NCBI GenBank assembly: GCA_026392455.1
Contig: JAPLCB010000003.1
Span: 1-64,000, forward strand
Reading direction: 5' to 3'
Source: Propionibacteriales bacterium
Lineage (GTDB): Bacteria; Actinomycetota; Actinomycetes; Propionibacteriales; Nocardioidaceae
DNA: 64,000 nt
Part shown: positions 1-11,448 of the stretch, piece by piece
How positions within the stretch are numbered: the first letter of the stretch is position 1
Layout of the letters: each line of letters starts with the position of its first letter
Translations under genes and position numbers: made by a program
The notes under the pieces: generated by a model
The model's input: the letters and a program-made list of their open reading frames with translations, nothing else
Told to the model about the DNA's origin: nothing
Databases searched by the model: none

Positions 1-1
1 C

Positions 2-2060
<2,059 letters not shown>

Positions 2061-2071
<11 letters not shown>

Positions 2072-2744
2072 CGTCAGCTCCGCGACACCGGTCGCCGTCC
2101 TGTGGGACATGGACGGCACCCTGGTCGACACCGAGCCGTACTGGATCGAGGTCGAGTTCGCCCTGGTCGCCGAGTTCGGTGGCACCTGGTCGATGGAGCA
2201 CGCCCTGAGCCTGGTCGGGAACGACCTGCTGGTATCGGGGGAGTACATCCGCCAGCACGGCGGGGTGAACCTTCCGGCCGAGGCGATCGTGGAGCGTCTG
2301 GTCGACGGTGTCGTCGAGCGGATCGGTCACCGGGTGCCCTGGCAGCCGGGAGCGGTCGAGCTGCTCGCCGCCCTCCGGGCCCAGGGGGTGCCCTGCGGAC
2401 TGGTGACGATGTCCTACGAGCGCCTGGTCGCCCCGATGCTCGCGGCGCTCCCGGACGGCACCTTCACCGCGGTCGTGACCGGGGACCGGGTCGCCCACGG
2501 GAAGCCGCACCCCGAGCCGTACCTGGCCGCAGCGGCCGCACTGGGCGTCGACCCGGCGCAGTGCTTGGCCATCGAGGACTCGAACACCGGAGCCACATCG
2601 GCGGCGGCCGCAGGCTGCACCGTGCTGGTCGTCCCCAACCACGTGCCGGTGGCACCGGACGACAGGCGGGTCTTCCGCGATTCCCTGGTGGGGCTGGACC
2701 CAGCCGCGCTCGCGGACCTGGTCCAACCCCCGCGGGAGTACTAG
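2061..2744 (+). CDS. HAD-superfamily phosphatase (beta-phosphoglucomutase-like)
   Basis: A haloacid-dehalogenase hydrolase of about 227 residues, probably acting on a small phosphorylated metabolite. Motif I is [11 protein letters not shown], motif II lies in the TMSY stretch, motif III is the HGKPHPEPY lysine and motif IV the [10 protein letters not shown] acidic pair; a helical cap follows motif I. The start is uncertain: no ATG, GTG or TTG lies in frame between about 1986 and the ATG at 2109, and that ATG falls inside motif I and would destroy it. A CTG at 2061, overlapping the metH end by 11 bases, is the nearest plausible initiation codon. Close spacing suggests co-transcription and translational coupling with metH. 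Confidence 0.85.
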
Positions 2745-2798
2745 GACGACCGTCGCATGGTGCCTGGTACCGGGACTGCGACAGTCTCCTGGGAAGCA

Positions 2799-2816
2799 CC
2801 CCCGGACGGCCGGGGG
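2799..2816. other. GC-rich hairpin ahead of secreted-protein gene
   Basis: A perfect 7-bp stem (CCCCCGG / CCGGGGG) with an ACGG loop lies between the HAD gene and the secreted-protein gene, 8 bases before the ribosome-binding site CAGGAG. There is no T-run, so it may be a weak terminator or a 5' leader structure. Confidence 0.4.
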
Positions 2817-2836
2817 ACCAAGACCAGGAGCTTCCC

Positions 2837-3232
2837 ATGCCTCACCTGTCCGCCTGTGCCGCCGCCGCTGCCGCTGCCATCACCCTGACTGCGATCGGCG
2901 TCGGTACGGCCCCCGCCAACGCCAAGGACGGCGATCAGATCCGTCGCGGTACCTGTTCGGGATCCGCGCTCTGGAAGGTCAAGGTCAGCCCCGAGGGTCA
3001 ACGGCTCGAGTTCGAGGGCGAGATCGACAGCAACCGGGTCGGCCAGACCTGGCGGTGGAAGCTGGTTCAGAACGGAGCCACGATCGCGACCGGGACCCGG
3101 ACGACCGCCGGTCGCAGCGGCTCGTTCACCGTTGCTCGTCTCGTCGTCAACCGGGCGGGGACCGACCGCTTCGTGTTCAGCGCGGTCAGGCCGGCCACGG
3201 GTCAGACCTGCCGCGGCGTGATCGCGTACTAG
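2837..3232 (+). CDS. Small secreted protein, function unknown
   Basis: 131 residues, not recognised. It starts with a classical signal peptide: a short polar N-terminus, an alanine-rich hydrophobic core (about residues 6-23) and a likely cleavage after APANA. The mature part is about 100 residues, predicted beta-rich, with two cysteines (in GTCSGS and QTCRGV) that could form a disulphide bridge. The ATG at 2837 is chosen because CAGGAG lies 6 bases upstream and because the signal peptide begins exactly there. Its stop codon shares the palindrome CTAG with the stop of the convergent nuclease gene. Confidence 0.75.
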   Translation: MPHLSACAAAAAAAITLTAIGVGTAPANAKDGDQIRRGTCSGSALWKVKVSPEGQRLEFEGEIDSNRVGQTWRWKLVQNGATIATGTRTTAGRSGSFTVARLVVNRAGTDRFVFSAVRPATGQTCRGVIAY

Positions 3233-4104
3233 GTGCCCACGACGAGCTCCGTCGGCACCCCGCCCTGCGGTAGCGGAGGTGGGGTGCCACCGAACTCGGG
3301 GCAGAACGCCTTGAAGCTGCACCAACCACACGCCGCCGACCGGCTCGGCTGCCAGTCCCCGGTCTGCTGGGCCTCGCGGATCGCGACCCACAAGGCCTCG
3401 ACGACGCGCTGGGTGGCCCGCAGGTCCTGCTCGTCGGGGGCGTAGCTGATCGTCACGCCGTCGCCCAGGTAGAGCAGTCGCAGCAGCGACGGCACCCGGC
3501 CACGGTTGAGCCAGAGAATCAGTGCGTAGAACTTCAGCTGGAAGAGCGCGGCAGCCTCGAAACCTTCCTTGGCGCTGCGCCCGGTCTTGTAGTCGTTGAT
3601 CCGGATCGCGCCGTCCGGGGCGACGTCCACCCTGTCGATGTAGCCGCGGAGCAGCAGCCGGGAGTCCAGGAGGGCCTCGACGTACAGCTCGCGCTCGGCC
3701 GGCTCGACCCGGCGGGGATCCTCCAGATCGAAGTACGTCGCCAGCACCTGCGAGCACGAGGTCAACCAGGCCTGCTCGTCCGCGGACCCCGGGTCGGCGA
3801 AGATCGCCGCGCGCTCCGCCTCGTGCTCGCGCACGTGGGCCCAGGCAGCCGGGATCATCGCATCGGCACGTGCGGCCGTCCGGTCGTCAGCAGCAAGATC
3901 GAAGAGGTCCTCGAGCACCTTGTGCACCACCGTCCCGCGTACTGCAGCCGGCGACGGGAGCTCGGGAAGCCTGTCGATGGTGCGCAGCCGGAACAACAGG
4001 GGACAGGCCTTGAAGTCACCGGCACGGCTGGGGGAGAGAGCACCGAGGACTGCGACACCGTCGACCGGTGTCCCGACCCGTTCGGTGGGAAGCGACCCGG
4101 TCAT
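3229..4104 (-). CDS. RecB/Cas4-like PD-(D/E)XK nuclease with Fe-S cysteines
   Basis: A stand-alone nuclease of the RecB/AddB/Cas4 fold, about 291 residues, related by position and family to M. tuberculosis Rv2119, which also sits beside trmI. Visible motifs: RGTVVH (metal-binding His), DYKTG (catalytic Asp and Lys) and QLKFYAL. One Cys near residue 34 (KACPLL) and three near the C-terminus (CGWCSFKAFC) match the C-Xn-C-X2-C-X5-C pattern that binds a 4Fe-4S cluster in AddB and Cas4. The ATG at 4104 is preferred over GTG 4128 because TAGAGT (4117-4112) lies 7 nt upstream, the leaderless-promoter arrangement seen throughout this window. Exact substrate unknown. Confidence 0.88.
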   Translation of the reverse strand: MTGSLPTERVGTPVDGVAVLGALSPSRAGDFKACPLLFRLRTIDRLPELPSPAAVRGTVVHKVLEDLFDLAADDRTAARADAMIPAAWAHVREHEAERAAIFADPGSADEQAWLTSCSQVLATYFDLEDPRRVEPAERELYVEALLDSRLLLRGYIDRVDVAPDGAIRINDYKTGRSAKEGFEAAALFQLKFYALILWLNRGRVPSLLRLLYLGDGVTISYAPDEQDLRATQRVVEALWVAIREAQQTGDWQPSRSAACGWCSFKAFCPEFGGTPPPLPQGGVPTELVVGT

Positions 4105-4135
4105 GGAGCCCACTCTAGGAACGGTCACCGACGCT

Positions 4136-4711
4136 TCAGTCGGACGGGCCCTGCTTGACCGCTGCGCGATCCGGGGCAGGCTGGCTCCGGTCGTGGTGAC
4201 CGAGCACCGAGTCGAAGGCCCAGTACTTGTTCAGCACGAAGCTGAACGGCGTGACCACGGCCAACGCGATGAACTGCGCCCAGTACAGCCGGGTCCGCAG
4301 ACCGGAGGAGTCGTCGAAGTAGTCCGGCAGGCTCAGGAACGAGTGCGGGTGCAGCAGCAGGGTGAGCATGCCGAGGTTCAGCAGCAGGCCGACCAGGCCC
4401 GTGACCAGGGAGGGCCAGTACTCCTCGAGCCAGCCTGCGTGCTGGGTGGTTCGGAACGTCCACGACCGGTTGAGCTGGAAGTTCGACAGGTTCGCGATCA
4501 GGAACGCCAGGGTCGCGAACGCGTGGTACCAGCGCACGTTGTAGGCGACGGCGGGGAGGTCCACGGCCGTCAGGTTCGCCGCGGGACCGAGCTTGTTGCA
4601 CAGGTAGATCACCGCCAGGTTGACCACCAGGCCGCTGCCGCCGACCACCAGGAAGCGCAGCGCCTGGCTCATCGGGTGATGGCTGTGGTGGAGGCGACGG
4701 AGGAGAAGCAC
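4136..4711 (-). CDS. GtrA-family membrane protein
   Basis: 191 residues with four predicted membrane helices, belonging to the GtrA family, whose members help move lipid-linked sugars across the membrane in cell-wall or O-antigen glycosylation. The family signatures NFQLNRSWTF and FVLNKYWAF are both present, each following a helix. The GTG at 4711 is chosen because TAGTCT (4723-4718) stands exactly 6 nt upstream; an internal ATG at 4672 would shorten the N-terminus by 13 residues and has no upstream signal. No glycosyltransferase gene lies beside it, so the sugar substrate cannot be guessed. Confidence 0.85.
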   Translation of the reverse strand: MLLLRRLHHSHHPMSQALRFLVVGGSGLVVNLAVIYLCNKLGPAANLTAVDLPAVAYNVRWYHAFATLAFLIANLSNFQLNRSWTFRTTQHAGWLEEYWPSLVTGLVGLLLNLGMLTLLLHPHSFLSLPDYFDDSSGLRTRLYWAQFIALAVVTPFSFVLNKYWAFDSVLGHHDRSQPAPDRAAVKQGPSD

Positions 4712-4805
4712 CAGCAGAGACTACGCGGTGCGGAATCGGGACGCGAAACCGAAGGGACCCCGGCCGCCCGGTTCGTCCCGCGGACGCCGCGATAGGTTCG
4801 GGGTC

Positions 4806-5951
4806 GTGACATCCCCAGAGCTGCCCAGCGGGAGCAGGCCCCCAGGCTCGTTCCGCATCGGTTCGGTGCTCGGGGTCGGCGTCTTCGTCCGGCCGTCCTG
4901 GCTGGTGATAGCCGCCCTCATCTCCGTCCTGATCGCGCCCCGCGTCGAGGAGGTCCAACCCGACCTCGGCGCCTGGAAGTACGTCGCCGGCCTGGGCTTC
5001 GCCGTCCTGCTGTACGGCTCGATCCTGCTGCACGAGATGTCGCACGCGGTGATGGCTCAGCGGGTCGGCCTCAAGGTCCGCTCGATCAGTCTCCAGTTCC
5101 TCGGCGGCGCCACCGAGATCGAGGGGGAGTCCAGGACCGCCGGCGAGGAGTTCAAGATCGCCGTCGTCGGGCCGCTGACGTCCCTGGCCGTCGGGTTCGC
5201 CGCGGTCGGCCTGCTCCTGCTCGACCCGAGCGGTCTGACCCGGCTCGCGCTCGAAGGCCTGGCCGGCGCGAACATCGTGGTCGGCGCCCTCAACCTGATC
5301 CCCGGGCTCCCGCTCGACGGCGGCCGGGTCCTGCGCGCCGCGGTCTGGAAGGCCCGTGGCAACGTGCACACCGGGACGATCGTGGCTGGCTGGGGAGGCC
5401 GGGTCGTCGCTCTGTGCGCACTGGGTTGGCCGGCGGTCAGCGAGCAGTTCACCGGGGTCCCGGCCGATCTCTTCGACTACCTGTTCGCCGCCGTGGTCGG
5501 GTCGTTCCTCTGGTCGGGCGCCACAGCATCGATGACGAACGCCCGGATCCGCCGCCGCCTGCCCGCTCTCAAGGCACGCGAGCTGGCCCGACGGACCGTA
5601 GCCGTCTCGGGTGACCTGCCGGTCTCCGAGGCCGTCCGCCAGGCGCGGGAGTGGAGCGCCGGCGGCATGGTCGTCACCGGTTCCGACGGCCGGCTGACCG
5701 GGGTCGTCAACGAGACGGCGCTGCTCTCGGTCCCCGAGGAGCGCCGGCCGTGGGTGCCGATCAGCTCGGTCGCCCGGTCCATCGAACCGGGCCTGGTGCT
5801 CGACGCCACCACGACAGGGGAGGATCTGATTCGCGCGATGGCGCGAACCCCCGCGACCGAGTACGTCTTGGTCGAACCCGACGGGTCTCTCTACGGTCTA
5901 CTCGCGACAACAGACGTTGACGCGGCCTTCGAAGCAGGAGCACAACGATGA
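4806..5951 (+). CDS. Site-2-protease-type M50 metalloprotease with CBS domains
   Basis: Intramembrane zinc protease of 381 residues. It carries HEMSH (residues 76-80) in a membrane helix and NLIPGLPLDGGR, the third metal ligand motif of the S2P family. Several hydrophobic helices fill residues 20-250; the C-terminal third is cytoplasmic and looks like a pair of CBS domains, typical of one M50 subgroup. The GTG at 4806 is preceded by TAGGTT (4793-4798) at 7 nt and no Shine-Dalgarno, so a leaderless start is likely. It overlaps trmI by four bases (ATGA). The protein it cleaves is not shown by the sequence. Confidence 0.9.
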   Translation: MTSPELPSGSRPPGSFRIGSVLGVGVFVRPSWLVIAALISVLIAPRVEEVQPDLGAWKYVAGLGFAVLLYGSILLHEMSHAVMAQRVGLKVRSISLQFLGGATEIEGESRTAGEEFKIAVVGPLTSLAVGFAAVGLLLLDPSGLTRLALEGLAGANIVVGALNLIPGLPLDGGRVLRAAVWKARGNVHTGTIVAGWGGRVVALCALGWPAVSEQFTGVPADLFDYLFAAVVGSFLWSGATASMTNARIRRRLPALKARELARRTVAVSGDLPVSEAVRQAREWSAGGMVVTGSDGRLTGVVNETALLSVPEERRPWVPISSVARSIEPGLVLDATTTGEDLIRAMARTPATEYVLVEPDGSLYGLLATTDVDAAFEAGAQR

Positions 5952-6940
5952 CGTCCGACAGCCAGCACCCCGGGGACCGCAACGACTCCGGGACCCCTTC
6001 GGACCCGTCCTGGTCCGGGGTCAGCCGCGGGCCGCTCCGCGCCGGGGAATGGGTCCGTCTGGTCGACGGAAAGGGCCGACGGCACAACATCTGCCTGGAA
6101 GCGGGCAAGTCGTTCCACACGAACCGCGGCGGTCTGGAGCACGACGCCCTGATCGGACGTGACGAAGGCTTCACGATCACGTCGACCTCCGGCGGCGAGT
6201 ACCTGGTCTTCCGGCCGCTGCTGGCCGAGTTCGTCGTCTCGATGCCACGCGGAGCAGCCGTGGTCTACCCGAAGGACGCCGCCCAGATCGTGGCGATGGC
6301 CGACATCTTCCCGGGCGCGCGGGTGGTCGAGGCCGGTGTCGGCTCCGGCGCCCTGACCTGCTCGTTGCTCCGCGCGGTCGGGCCGTACGGACGGGTGTCC
6401 TCCTTCGAACGCCGCGAGGAGTTCGCGGCGGTCGCCCGCAAGAACGTCACCCAGTTCTTCGGCGGCGACCATCCGGCGTGGACCCTCACCGTCGGCGACC
6501 TCGTCGAGGAGCTGCCCGGGGTGGAGGAACCCGGCTCCGTGGACCGGATCGTCCTGGACATGCTGGCCCCCTGGGAGTGCATCGACGCGGTTGCCGAAGC
6601 CCTGGTCCCCGGTGGCGTGGTGGTGGCGTACGTGGCGACCACCACCCAGCTCGGCCGGGTCGTGGAGACGCTGCGGGCCCACGGCGAGTTCACCGAACCG
6701 CAGCCGTGGGAGACGTTGGTCCGGGAGTGGCACGTCGAGGGACTCGCGGTCCGCCCCAGCCACAAGATGAACGGGCACACCGGTTTCCTGGTGACGGCCC
6801 GCCGGATGGCTCCCGGGAACCTGGCTCCGCGCAAGACCCGTCGCCCGTCACCGGGCGCCTACGGCGAGGACTACTCCGGACCTCGTCCCGGTGACGTCCT
6901 CGCCGAACAGGCTCAGGCGGCGGCCGTCGAGGCCGATTGA
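5948..6940 (+). CDS. trmI: tRNA (adenine-58-N1)-methyltransferase
   Basis: Methylates A58 in the T-loop of tRNA with S-adenosylmethionine; 330 residues. The N-terminal beta domain (RLVDGKGRRHNI) precedes a Rossmann methyltransferase domain with the binding loop VEAGVGSGALT and LDMLAPWE as the catalytic-site strand. It has the usual bacterial TrmI layout, with a longer basic, disordered C-terminal tail (residues about 285-330). The ATG overlaps the stop of the M50 protease by four bases, so the two are translated together. In mycobacteria the trmI homologue (Rv2118c) also lies near the proteasomal ATPase, as here. Confidence 0.95.
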   Translation: MTSDSQHPGDRNDSGTPSDPSWSGVSRGPLRAGEWVRLVDGKGRRHNICLEAGKSFHTNRGGLEHDALIGRDEGFTITSTSGGEYLVFRPLLAEFVVSMPRGAAVVYPKDAAQIVAMADIFPGARVVEAGVGSGALTCSLLRAVGPYGRVSSFERREEFAAVARKNVTQFFGGDHPAWTLTVGDLVEELPGVEEPGSVDRIVLDMLAPWECIDAVAEALVPGGVVVAYVATTTQLGRVVETLRAHGEFTEPQPWETLVREWHVEGLAVRPSHKMNGHTGFLVTARRMAPGNLAPRKTRRPSPGAYGEDYSGPRPGDVLAEQAQAAAVEAD

Positions 6941-6943
6941 TCC

Positions 6944-6962
6944 CACGTGTGATGAACACGTG
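6944..6962. promoter_or_regulatory. Perfect CACGTGT/ACACGTG inverted repeat
   Basis: Two 7-bp arms separated by GATGA, directly after the trmI stop and 76 bases before arc. There is no T-run, so it could equally be a weak trmI terminator or an operator for arc; a possible arc -10 box, TAGGGT, follows at 6997-7002. Confidence 0.45.
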
Positions 6963-7038
6963 ACAAATCTGCTGAACATCGTTGCGTGTCCGCAGGTAGG
7001 GTCGAATCAGACGAACGCTCCCGTGGAGGTGAGGTCGG

Positions 7039-8793
7039 ATGACAAACGCAGAAGGTCAGGACACCGCGCAGTTGCTGAGCCAGCTCTCCTACTTGGAGGC
7101 TGAGGTCGGGGAGCTGCGCCGGAGGCTCGCGGATGCACCCGCCGGGTCCTCGTCCAGCCCGGCCGGTTTCCAGCTCGAGCAGCGCCTCGTCGACACCCAG
7201 CGGTCGCTGGCCGCGGTCACCGCCCAGAACGAACGTCTTGCCGGCACCCTGCGGGACGCCCGCGACCAGATCATGACGCTCAAGGAGGAGGTCGACCGGC
7301 TCGCACAGCCACCGACCGGCTTCGGCACCTTCCTGGCCCGCAACGACGACGACTCCGTCGACGTCTTCACCGGTGGCCGCAAGCTCCGGGTGACGGTGAG
7401 CCCTGCGGTCGACGCGGAGTCCCTGACCAAGGGTCAGGAAGTGATGCTCAACGAGGCCATGAACGTGGTGGCCGCGCTCGAGTTCGAGCAGATCGGCGAA
7501 GTCGTGATGTTCAAGGAGCTGCTCGCCGACGGCGAGCGCGCCCTGATCATCGCCAATGCCGACGAGGAGCGTGTCGTACGTCTCGCGGAGCCGCTGCGCA
7601 CCGAGAAGCTCCGGGCCGGTGACTCGTTGCTCCTGGACAGCCGTTCGGGCTACGTCTACGAGAAGGTCCCGAAGTCCGAGGTCGAGGAGCTCGTGCTCGA
7701 GGAGGTCCCCGACATCGACTACAGCGACATCGGTGGTCTCGCCGGCCAGATCGACCTGATCCGCGACGCCGTCGAGCTGCCGTACCTGCACCCGGAGCTC
7801 TTCTTGGAGCACCAGCTGAAGCCCCCCAAGGGCGTCCTGCTCTACGGCCCTCCCGGCTGCGGCAAGACCCTGATCGCGAAGGCGGTGGCCAACTCGCTGG
7901 CCAAGAAGGTGGCGGCCAAGACCGGCCAGGAGGGGAAGTCCTACTTCCTGAACATCAAGGGCCCCGAGCTGCTCAACAAGTACGTCGGCGAGACCGAGCG
8001 ACACATCCGCCTGGTCTTCCAGCGTGCTCGGGAGAAAGCCAGCGAGGGCACTCCGGTGATCGTGTTCTTCGACGAGATGGACTCGCTGTTCCGCACCCGT
8101 GGCTCCGGCGTCTCCTCCGACGTCGAGAACACCATCGTCCCGCAGCTGCTCAGCGAGATCGACGGCGTCGAGCTCCTCGAGAACGTGCTGGTCATCGGTG
8201 CCTCCAACCGCGAGGACATGATCGACCCTGCCATCCTGCGACCGGGCCGCCTGGACGTGAAGATCAAGATCGAGCGCCCTGACGCCGAGTCGGCCCGCGA
8301 CATCTTCTCCAAGTACCTGCTCTCCTCGTTGCCGCTGCACGCCGACGACCTGGCCGAGTTCGGCGGCAACCGGGACGGCTGCGTGGCCGGCATGATCAAC
8401 GCCACCGTCGAGCGGATGTACACCGAGACCGAGGAGAACCGCTTCCTCGAGGTGACCTACGCCAACGGGGACAAGGAGGTTCTGTACTTCAAGGACTTCA
8501 ACTCCGGCGCCATGATCCAGAACATCGTCGACCGCGCCAAGAAGATGGCGATCAAGGACCTGCTGGACAACAACCAGAAGGGTCTGCGGGTGCAGCACCT
8601 GCTCCAGGCGTGCGTCGACGAGTTCAAGGAGAACGAGGACCTCCCGAACACCACGAACCCCGACGACTGGGCCCGGATCTCCGGCAAGAAGGGCGAGCGA
8701 ATCGTCTTCATCCGGACACTCATCACCGGCAAGCAGGGCACCGAGCCGGGCCGTTCGATCGACACGGTCGCGAACACGGGCCAGTACCTCTGA
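7039..8793 (+). CDS. arc: Proteasome-associated AAA ATPase (ARC/Mpa)
   Basis: Hexameric ring ATPase that recognises pupylated proteins, unfolds them and feeds them into the 20S proteasome; 584 residues. The N-terminal coiled coil (about residues 8-85) binds Pup, two OB-fold domains follow, then the AAA domain with Walker A GPPGCGKT (about 270-277) and Walker B FFDEMDSL (about 343). The protein ends in GQYL, the conserved C-terminal tail that docks into the proteasome alpha ring. A Shine-Dalgarno GGAGGTGAGG precedes the ATG, so this gene has a leader. It is separated from dop by a 4.3-kb block of surface-protein genes. Confidence 0.97.
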   Translation: MTNAEGQDTAQLLSQLSYLEAEVGELRRRLADAPAGSSSSPAGFQLEQRLVDTQRSLAAVTAQNERLAGTLRDARDQIMTLKEEVDRLAQPPTGFGTFLARNDDDSVDVFTGGRKLRVTVSPAVDAESLTKGQEVMLNEAMNVVAALEFEQIGEVVMFKELLADGERALIIANADEERVVRLAEPLRTEKLRAGDSLLLDSRSGYVYEKVPKSEVEELVLEEVPDIDYSDIGGLAGQIDLIRDAVELPYLHPELFLEHQLKPPKGVLLYGPPGCGKTLIAKAVANSLAKKVAAKTGQEGKSYFLNIKGPELLNKYVGETERHIRLVFQRAREKASEGTPVIVFFDEMDSLFRTRGSGVSSDVENTIVPQLLSEIDGVELLENVLVIGASNREDMIDPAILRPGRLDVKIKIERPDAESARDIFSKYLLSSLPLHADDLAEFGGNRDGCVAGMINATVERMYTETEENRFLEVTYANGDKEVLYFKDFNSGAMIQNIVDRAKKMAIKDLLDNNQKGLRVQHLLQACVDEFKENEDLPNTTNPDDWARISGKKGERIVFIRTLITGKQGTEPGRSIDTVANTGQYL

Positions 8794-8861
8794 CCAAAGG
8801 CGCGACGACACCGGGTGACGTGCGCGGGGGCGGTCGCGGCCGCAGCTAGAATCGGCGACCT

Positions 8862-10904
8862 ATGTTCAAGTACCTGCCGCAGCTCGACGGTCTCCGGGCC
8901 GTTGCCGTCTACCTGGTTCTCGCCTACCACGCGGGCAGTACCTTCCCAACCGGGTCGATCAGCGGCTACCACCACTGGACCGGCGGCGGTTTCATCGGCG
9001 TCGACCTCTTCTTCGTCCTTTCCGGCTTCCTCGTCTCCAACGTGATCCTCAGCGAGATCGATGCCAAGGGCACCTTCAACCTGGGCAACTTCTACGCGCG
9101 CCGGGTACGGCGACTCCTTCCGGCCGCGGTCCTGGTCGTCGTGGCCACCTCGGTGGCGTTCGTGGTCGTCTCCGACGTCGTACGACGGATCGAGATGGTC
9201 TCCGACGCGCGCGCCGCGCTGCTCTACGTGGCGAACTGGCACTTCCTGGACCAGTCCACGGACTACTTCTCCCAGGACCTGAAGCCCAGCCCGTTCCTGC
9301 ACTTCTGGTCGTTGGCCATCGAGGAGCAGTTCTACGTCTTCTTCCCGATCGTGATCGCGCTCCTGGTCCGCACCGGCGCGAGGCTCGGCCGCTACCTGGC
9401 CGTGTTCGTCGGCGTGCTCTTCGTCGCGTCGGTGGCATCCCAGCTCTACTGGGGCGCCCAGGAGACCACCCACGCGTACTACGGCTCGGACGCACGGCTG
9501 TACCAGCTCCTCGCCGGGGTGCTGCTGGCGATGCTGCTGCGGTCCAGCACCCGGCTCTTCGAGGGGACTCGGGGCACGACCCTGGCCGTGGCCGGGCTGG
9601 CGGGCCTGCTCTTCCTCGGCACCGGGATCCTGGACCTGTCGACCACGTCCCGGGGTCTGGCGGCCACCGTGGCCTCGGTGGCGGCGATCGGAGCGCTGGC
9701 CGTGGTTCCGACGTCCGTTCCCAGCCGCGCGCTGGGAACCTCCGTGCCGGTCTACCTGGGCAAGATCTCGTACGGCACCTACCTGTGGCACTGGCCGATC
9801 GTCCTGGTCCTGCGTGAAGTCTTCACCCTCGGTCCGGTCGGGGTCCTGGTCCTGGCCTTCGCTCTCAGTACCGGTCTCGCCGCGCTGAGCTACCAGGTCT
9901 TCGAGATGCCCATCAGGACGAACCCGGTGCTGGCACGGTTGCGCTGGACGACGGTCGCCAGCGGTCTCACCGTCTCCGCCCTGGTGGCGGCGTTCCTGGT
10001 CGCGCCGGTCCTGGAGTCCGACCGCCGGCCCGCCCTGGCCGCGCTCGACGTGGTGCCGACGGCCTCGACGAAGATCCCCGGCGACGGCCCGGTCCCGGCC
10101 GGCATCGACTTCAAGGCGCTGGTCAAGGTCACCGGGAAGAGCAAGAACTGCTCGGCCACGGACCTCGAATCGTGCATGGTCGTGAAGAACGACGGTCCGC
10201 TCGTCCTGGTCATCGGCGACTCGTTCGCCAACATGCTCGGACCGATGTTCACCGAGCTCGCGAACGAGAAGGGCTTCTCCCTGGCCCAGAACGTGGTCCA
10301 GGGGTGCCCGTGGCCCGAGGACCTCTCCGACACCGGCCAGGCACCGGACGACGTGGCCCAGTGCTCCGTGAGTCGCGACCAGTGGTACCCGACCGCCCTG
10401 GCAGCGCTCAAACCGGCCCTCGTGGTCCTGGTGATGCGTCCCCGCGACGACAACACCTCGATCAGGTCCCGCTCGGGAGACATCCCGGACCAACCCCGGG
10501 GCACGTTGATCTACCGCACGATGGCCGACACGGTCAGCAAGATCCGAGCTTCCGGGGCCGAGGTGCTGATGATCCAGTCGGTGCTGGACGCCGCTCCGGC
10601 ACTGCCCCTGGACTGCCTGGCAAAGTCGACCCGGCTGAGCCAGTGCGCCGTGCAGTACCCGGAGACGTTCCCGGCGAGCGACGGCTACATGGAAGCCCTG
10701 GCGGCCTCGGTCCCGGGGGTGACGACCACGAGCATCAACTCGGTCGTGTGCCCGAACCCGCCGGTCTGCCTGCCCTACCTGGACGGTGAGCCGGTCTTCC
10801 GGGACAAGCACCACATCACCGTGAGCTTCGCGGTCGCGAACCGGGAGAAGATCTGGTCGCTGTTCGCGCGCGCGGGGGCGTTGCGGGGGGCTGGACTCTC
10901 GTAG
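8862..10904 (+). CDS. Acyltransferase-3 membrane protein with C-terminal SGNH domain
   Basis: OafA/YrhL-type O-acetyltransferase, 680 residues, expected to acylate a cell-surface polysaccharide or peptidoglycan. About ten membrane helices fill residues 1-370; the motifs GVDLFFVLSGFLVS and HFWSLAIEEQFY mark the transferase domain. The extracytoplasmic SGNH domain (about 430-680) has VLVIGDSFANM for the nucleophile and DKHHIT for the catalytic Asp/His near the end. The ATG is preceded by TAGAAT (8847-8852) at 9 nt and lacks a clear Shine-Dalgarno. It faces the secreted phospholipase-D-like gene across a large inverted repeat. The acceptor is unknown. Confidence 0.92.
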   Translation: MFKYLPQLDGLRAVAVYLVLAYHAGSTFPTGSISGYHHWTGGGFIGVDLFFVLSGFLVSNVILSEIDAKGTFNLGNFYARRVRRLLPAAVLVVVATSVAFVVVSDVVRRIEMVSDARAALLYVANWHFLDQSTDYFSQDLKPSPFLHFWSLAIEEQFYVFFPIVIALLVRTGARLGRYLAVFVGVLFVASVASQLYWGAQETTHAYYGSDARLYQLLAGVLLAMLLRSSTRLFEGTRGTTLAVAGLAGLLFLGTGILDLSTTSRGLAATVASVAAIGALAVVPTSVPSRALGTSVPVYLGKISYGTYLWHWPIVLVLREVFTLGPVGVLVLAFALSTGLAALSYQVFEMPIRTNPVLARLRWTTVASGLTVSALVAAFLVAPVLESDRRPALAALDVVPTASTKIPGDGPVPAGIDFKALVKVTGKSKNCSATDLESCMVVKNDGPLVLVIGDSFANMLGPMFTELANEKGFSLAQNVVQGCPWPEDLSDTGQAPDDVAQCSVSRDQWYPTALAALKPALVVLVMRPRDDNTSIRSRSGDIPDQPRGTLIYRTMADTVSKIRASGAEVLMIQSVLDAAPALPLDCLAKSTRLSQCAVQYPETFPASDGYMEALAASVPGVTTTSINSVVCPNPPVCLPYLDGEPVFRDKHHITVSFAVANREKIWSLFARAGALRGAGLS

Positions 10905-10925
10905 GTCGCGTTCGCGATCGTTGGG

Positions 10926-10981
10926 GCTGCGCGGGGGCCGCTGCGCGGGGGCCGCTGCGCGGGGGTCGCTGCGCGGGGCTG
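10926..10981. repeat. Four tandem copies of a 14-bp GC-rich unit
   Basis: Units GCTGCGCGGGGGCC at 10926, 10940, 10954 (one change) and 10968 (changed at the end) follow one another without gaps, just after the acyltransferase stop. The last copies lie in the outer part of the left arm of the large inverted repeat. Confidence 0.9.
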
Positions 10982-11448
10982 GGAGCGGTGGCTGGCTGTG
11001 CGGGGTGGGCCCGGAGTGACCCCTTGTCCAGCTGGCGGCCCGTGTCGCCGCGACTTCTGCGCGGTGCCCGACCCCGGCGTGCGGCGCCACGCGTCGCTTT
11101 GACGCTGGCACAGCGGCGCCCCTCCGTTCCCACCCCGCTCCGTCAGGCACCACTCGGGGGGAGTGGACGGGGAGTCTCCAGTGGGTGCGGATCGGCTTCC
11201 GGCTGGCGGTTGGGGCGAGAGAGACGCAGGACGCTGGCAGCCTTTTGCTTTTCCTTCCCTACCGCTCTGGTGCCTGGGGTGGGGTGGGGGGCGGAGGCCC
11301 GGAGCGGCCAGCATCAAAGGCTGGCGTGGCGCTGCACGCCTGGGTCGGGCACCGCAGGGTCTGTAGCAGCGACACGGCAGCCTCGATGGCGCGAGGGACT
11401 CTGCACGCCCCAGCCCACCGACCGGACCACAGCAAGCCCCGCGCAGCG
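10967..11448. repeat. Large imperfect inverted repeat between convergent genes
   Basis: This 590-bp intergenic stretch holds no convincing gene. Its left half (10967-11160) and right half (about 11255-11448) are diverged reverse complements. Matching blocks: 10967-10980 with 11435-11448 (14 of 14), 11061-11074 with 11342-11355 (14 of 14), 11097-11109 with 11307-11319 (12 of 13) and 11144-11152 with 11268-11276 (9 of 9). The pairs share nearly the same dyad axis near 11,208, so the arms are collinear with few net insertions. Two inverted copies of a dispersed intergenic element, or one fold-back element, would explain it. Confidence 0.8.

Noticed and set aside
3229-4104. The Fe-S nuclease as a CRISPR Cas4
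   Set aside because: No other cas gene or array is present, and position beside trmI matches the widespread actinobacterial RecB-like gene (Rv2119 type).
10926-10981. 14-bp tandem units as a CRISPR array
   Set aside because: Units are contiguous with no spacers and no cas genes are present; the nearby Cas4-like nuclease belongs to a conserved stand-alone family.
8457-11153. An 898-codon open frame on the minus strand
   Set aside because: It runs antisense to arc and the acyltransferase gene and through the inverted repeat; composition is that of a shadow frame.
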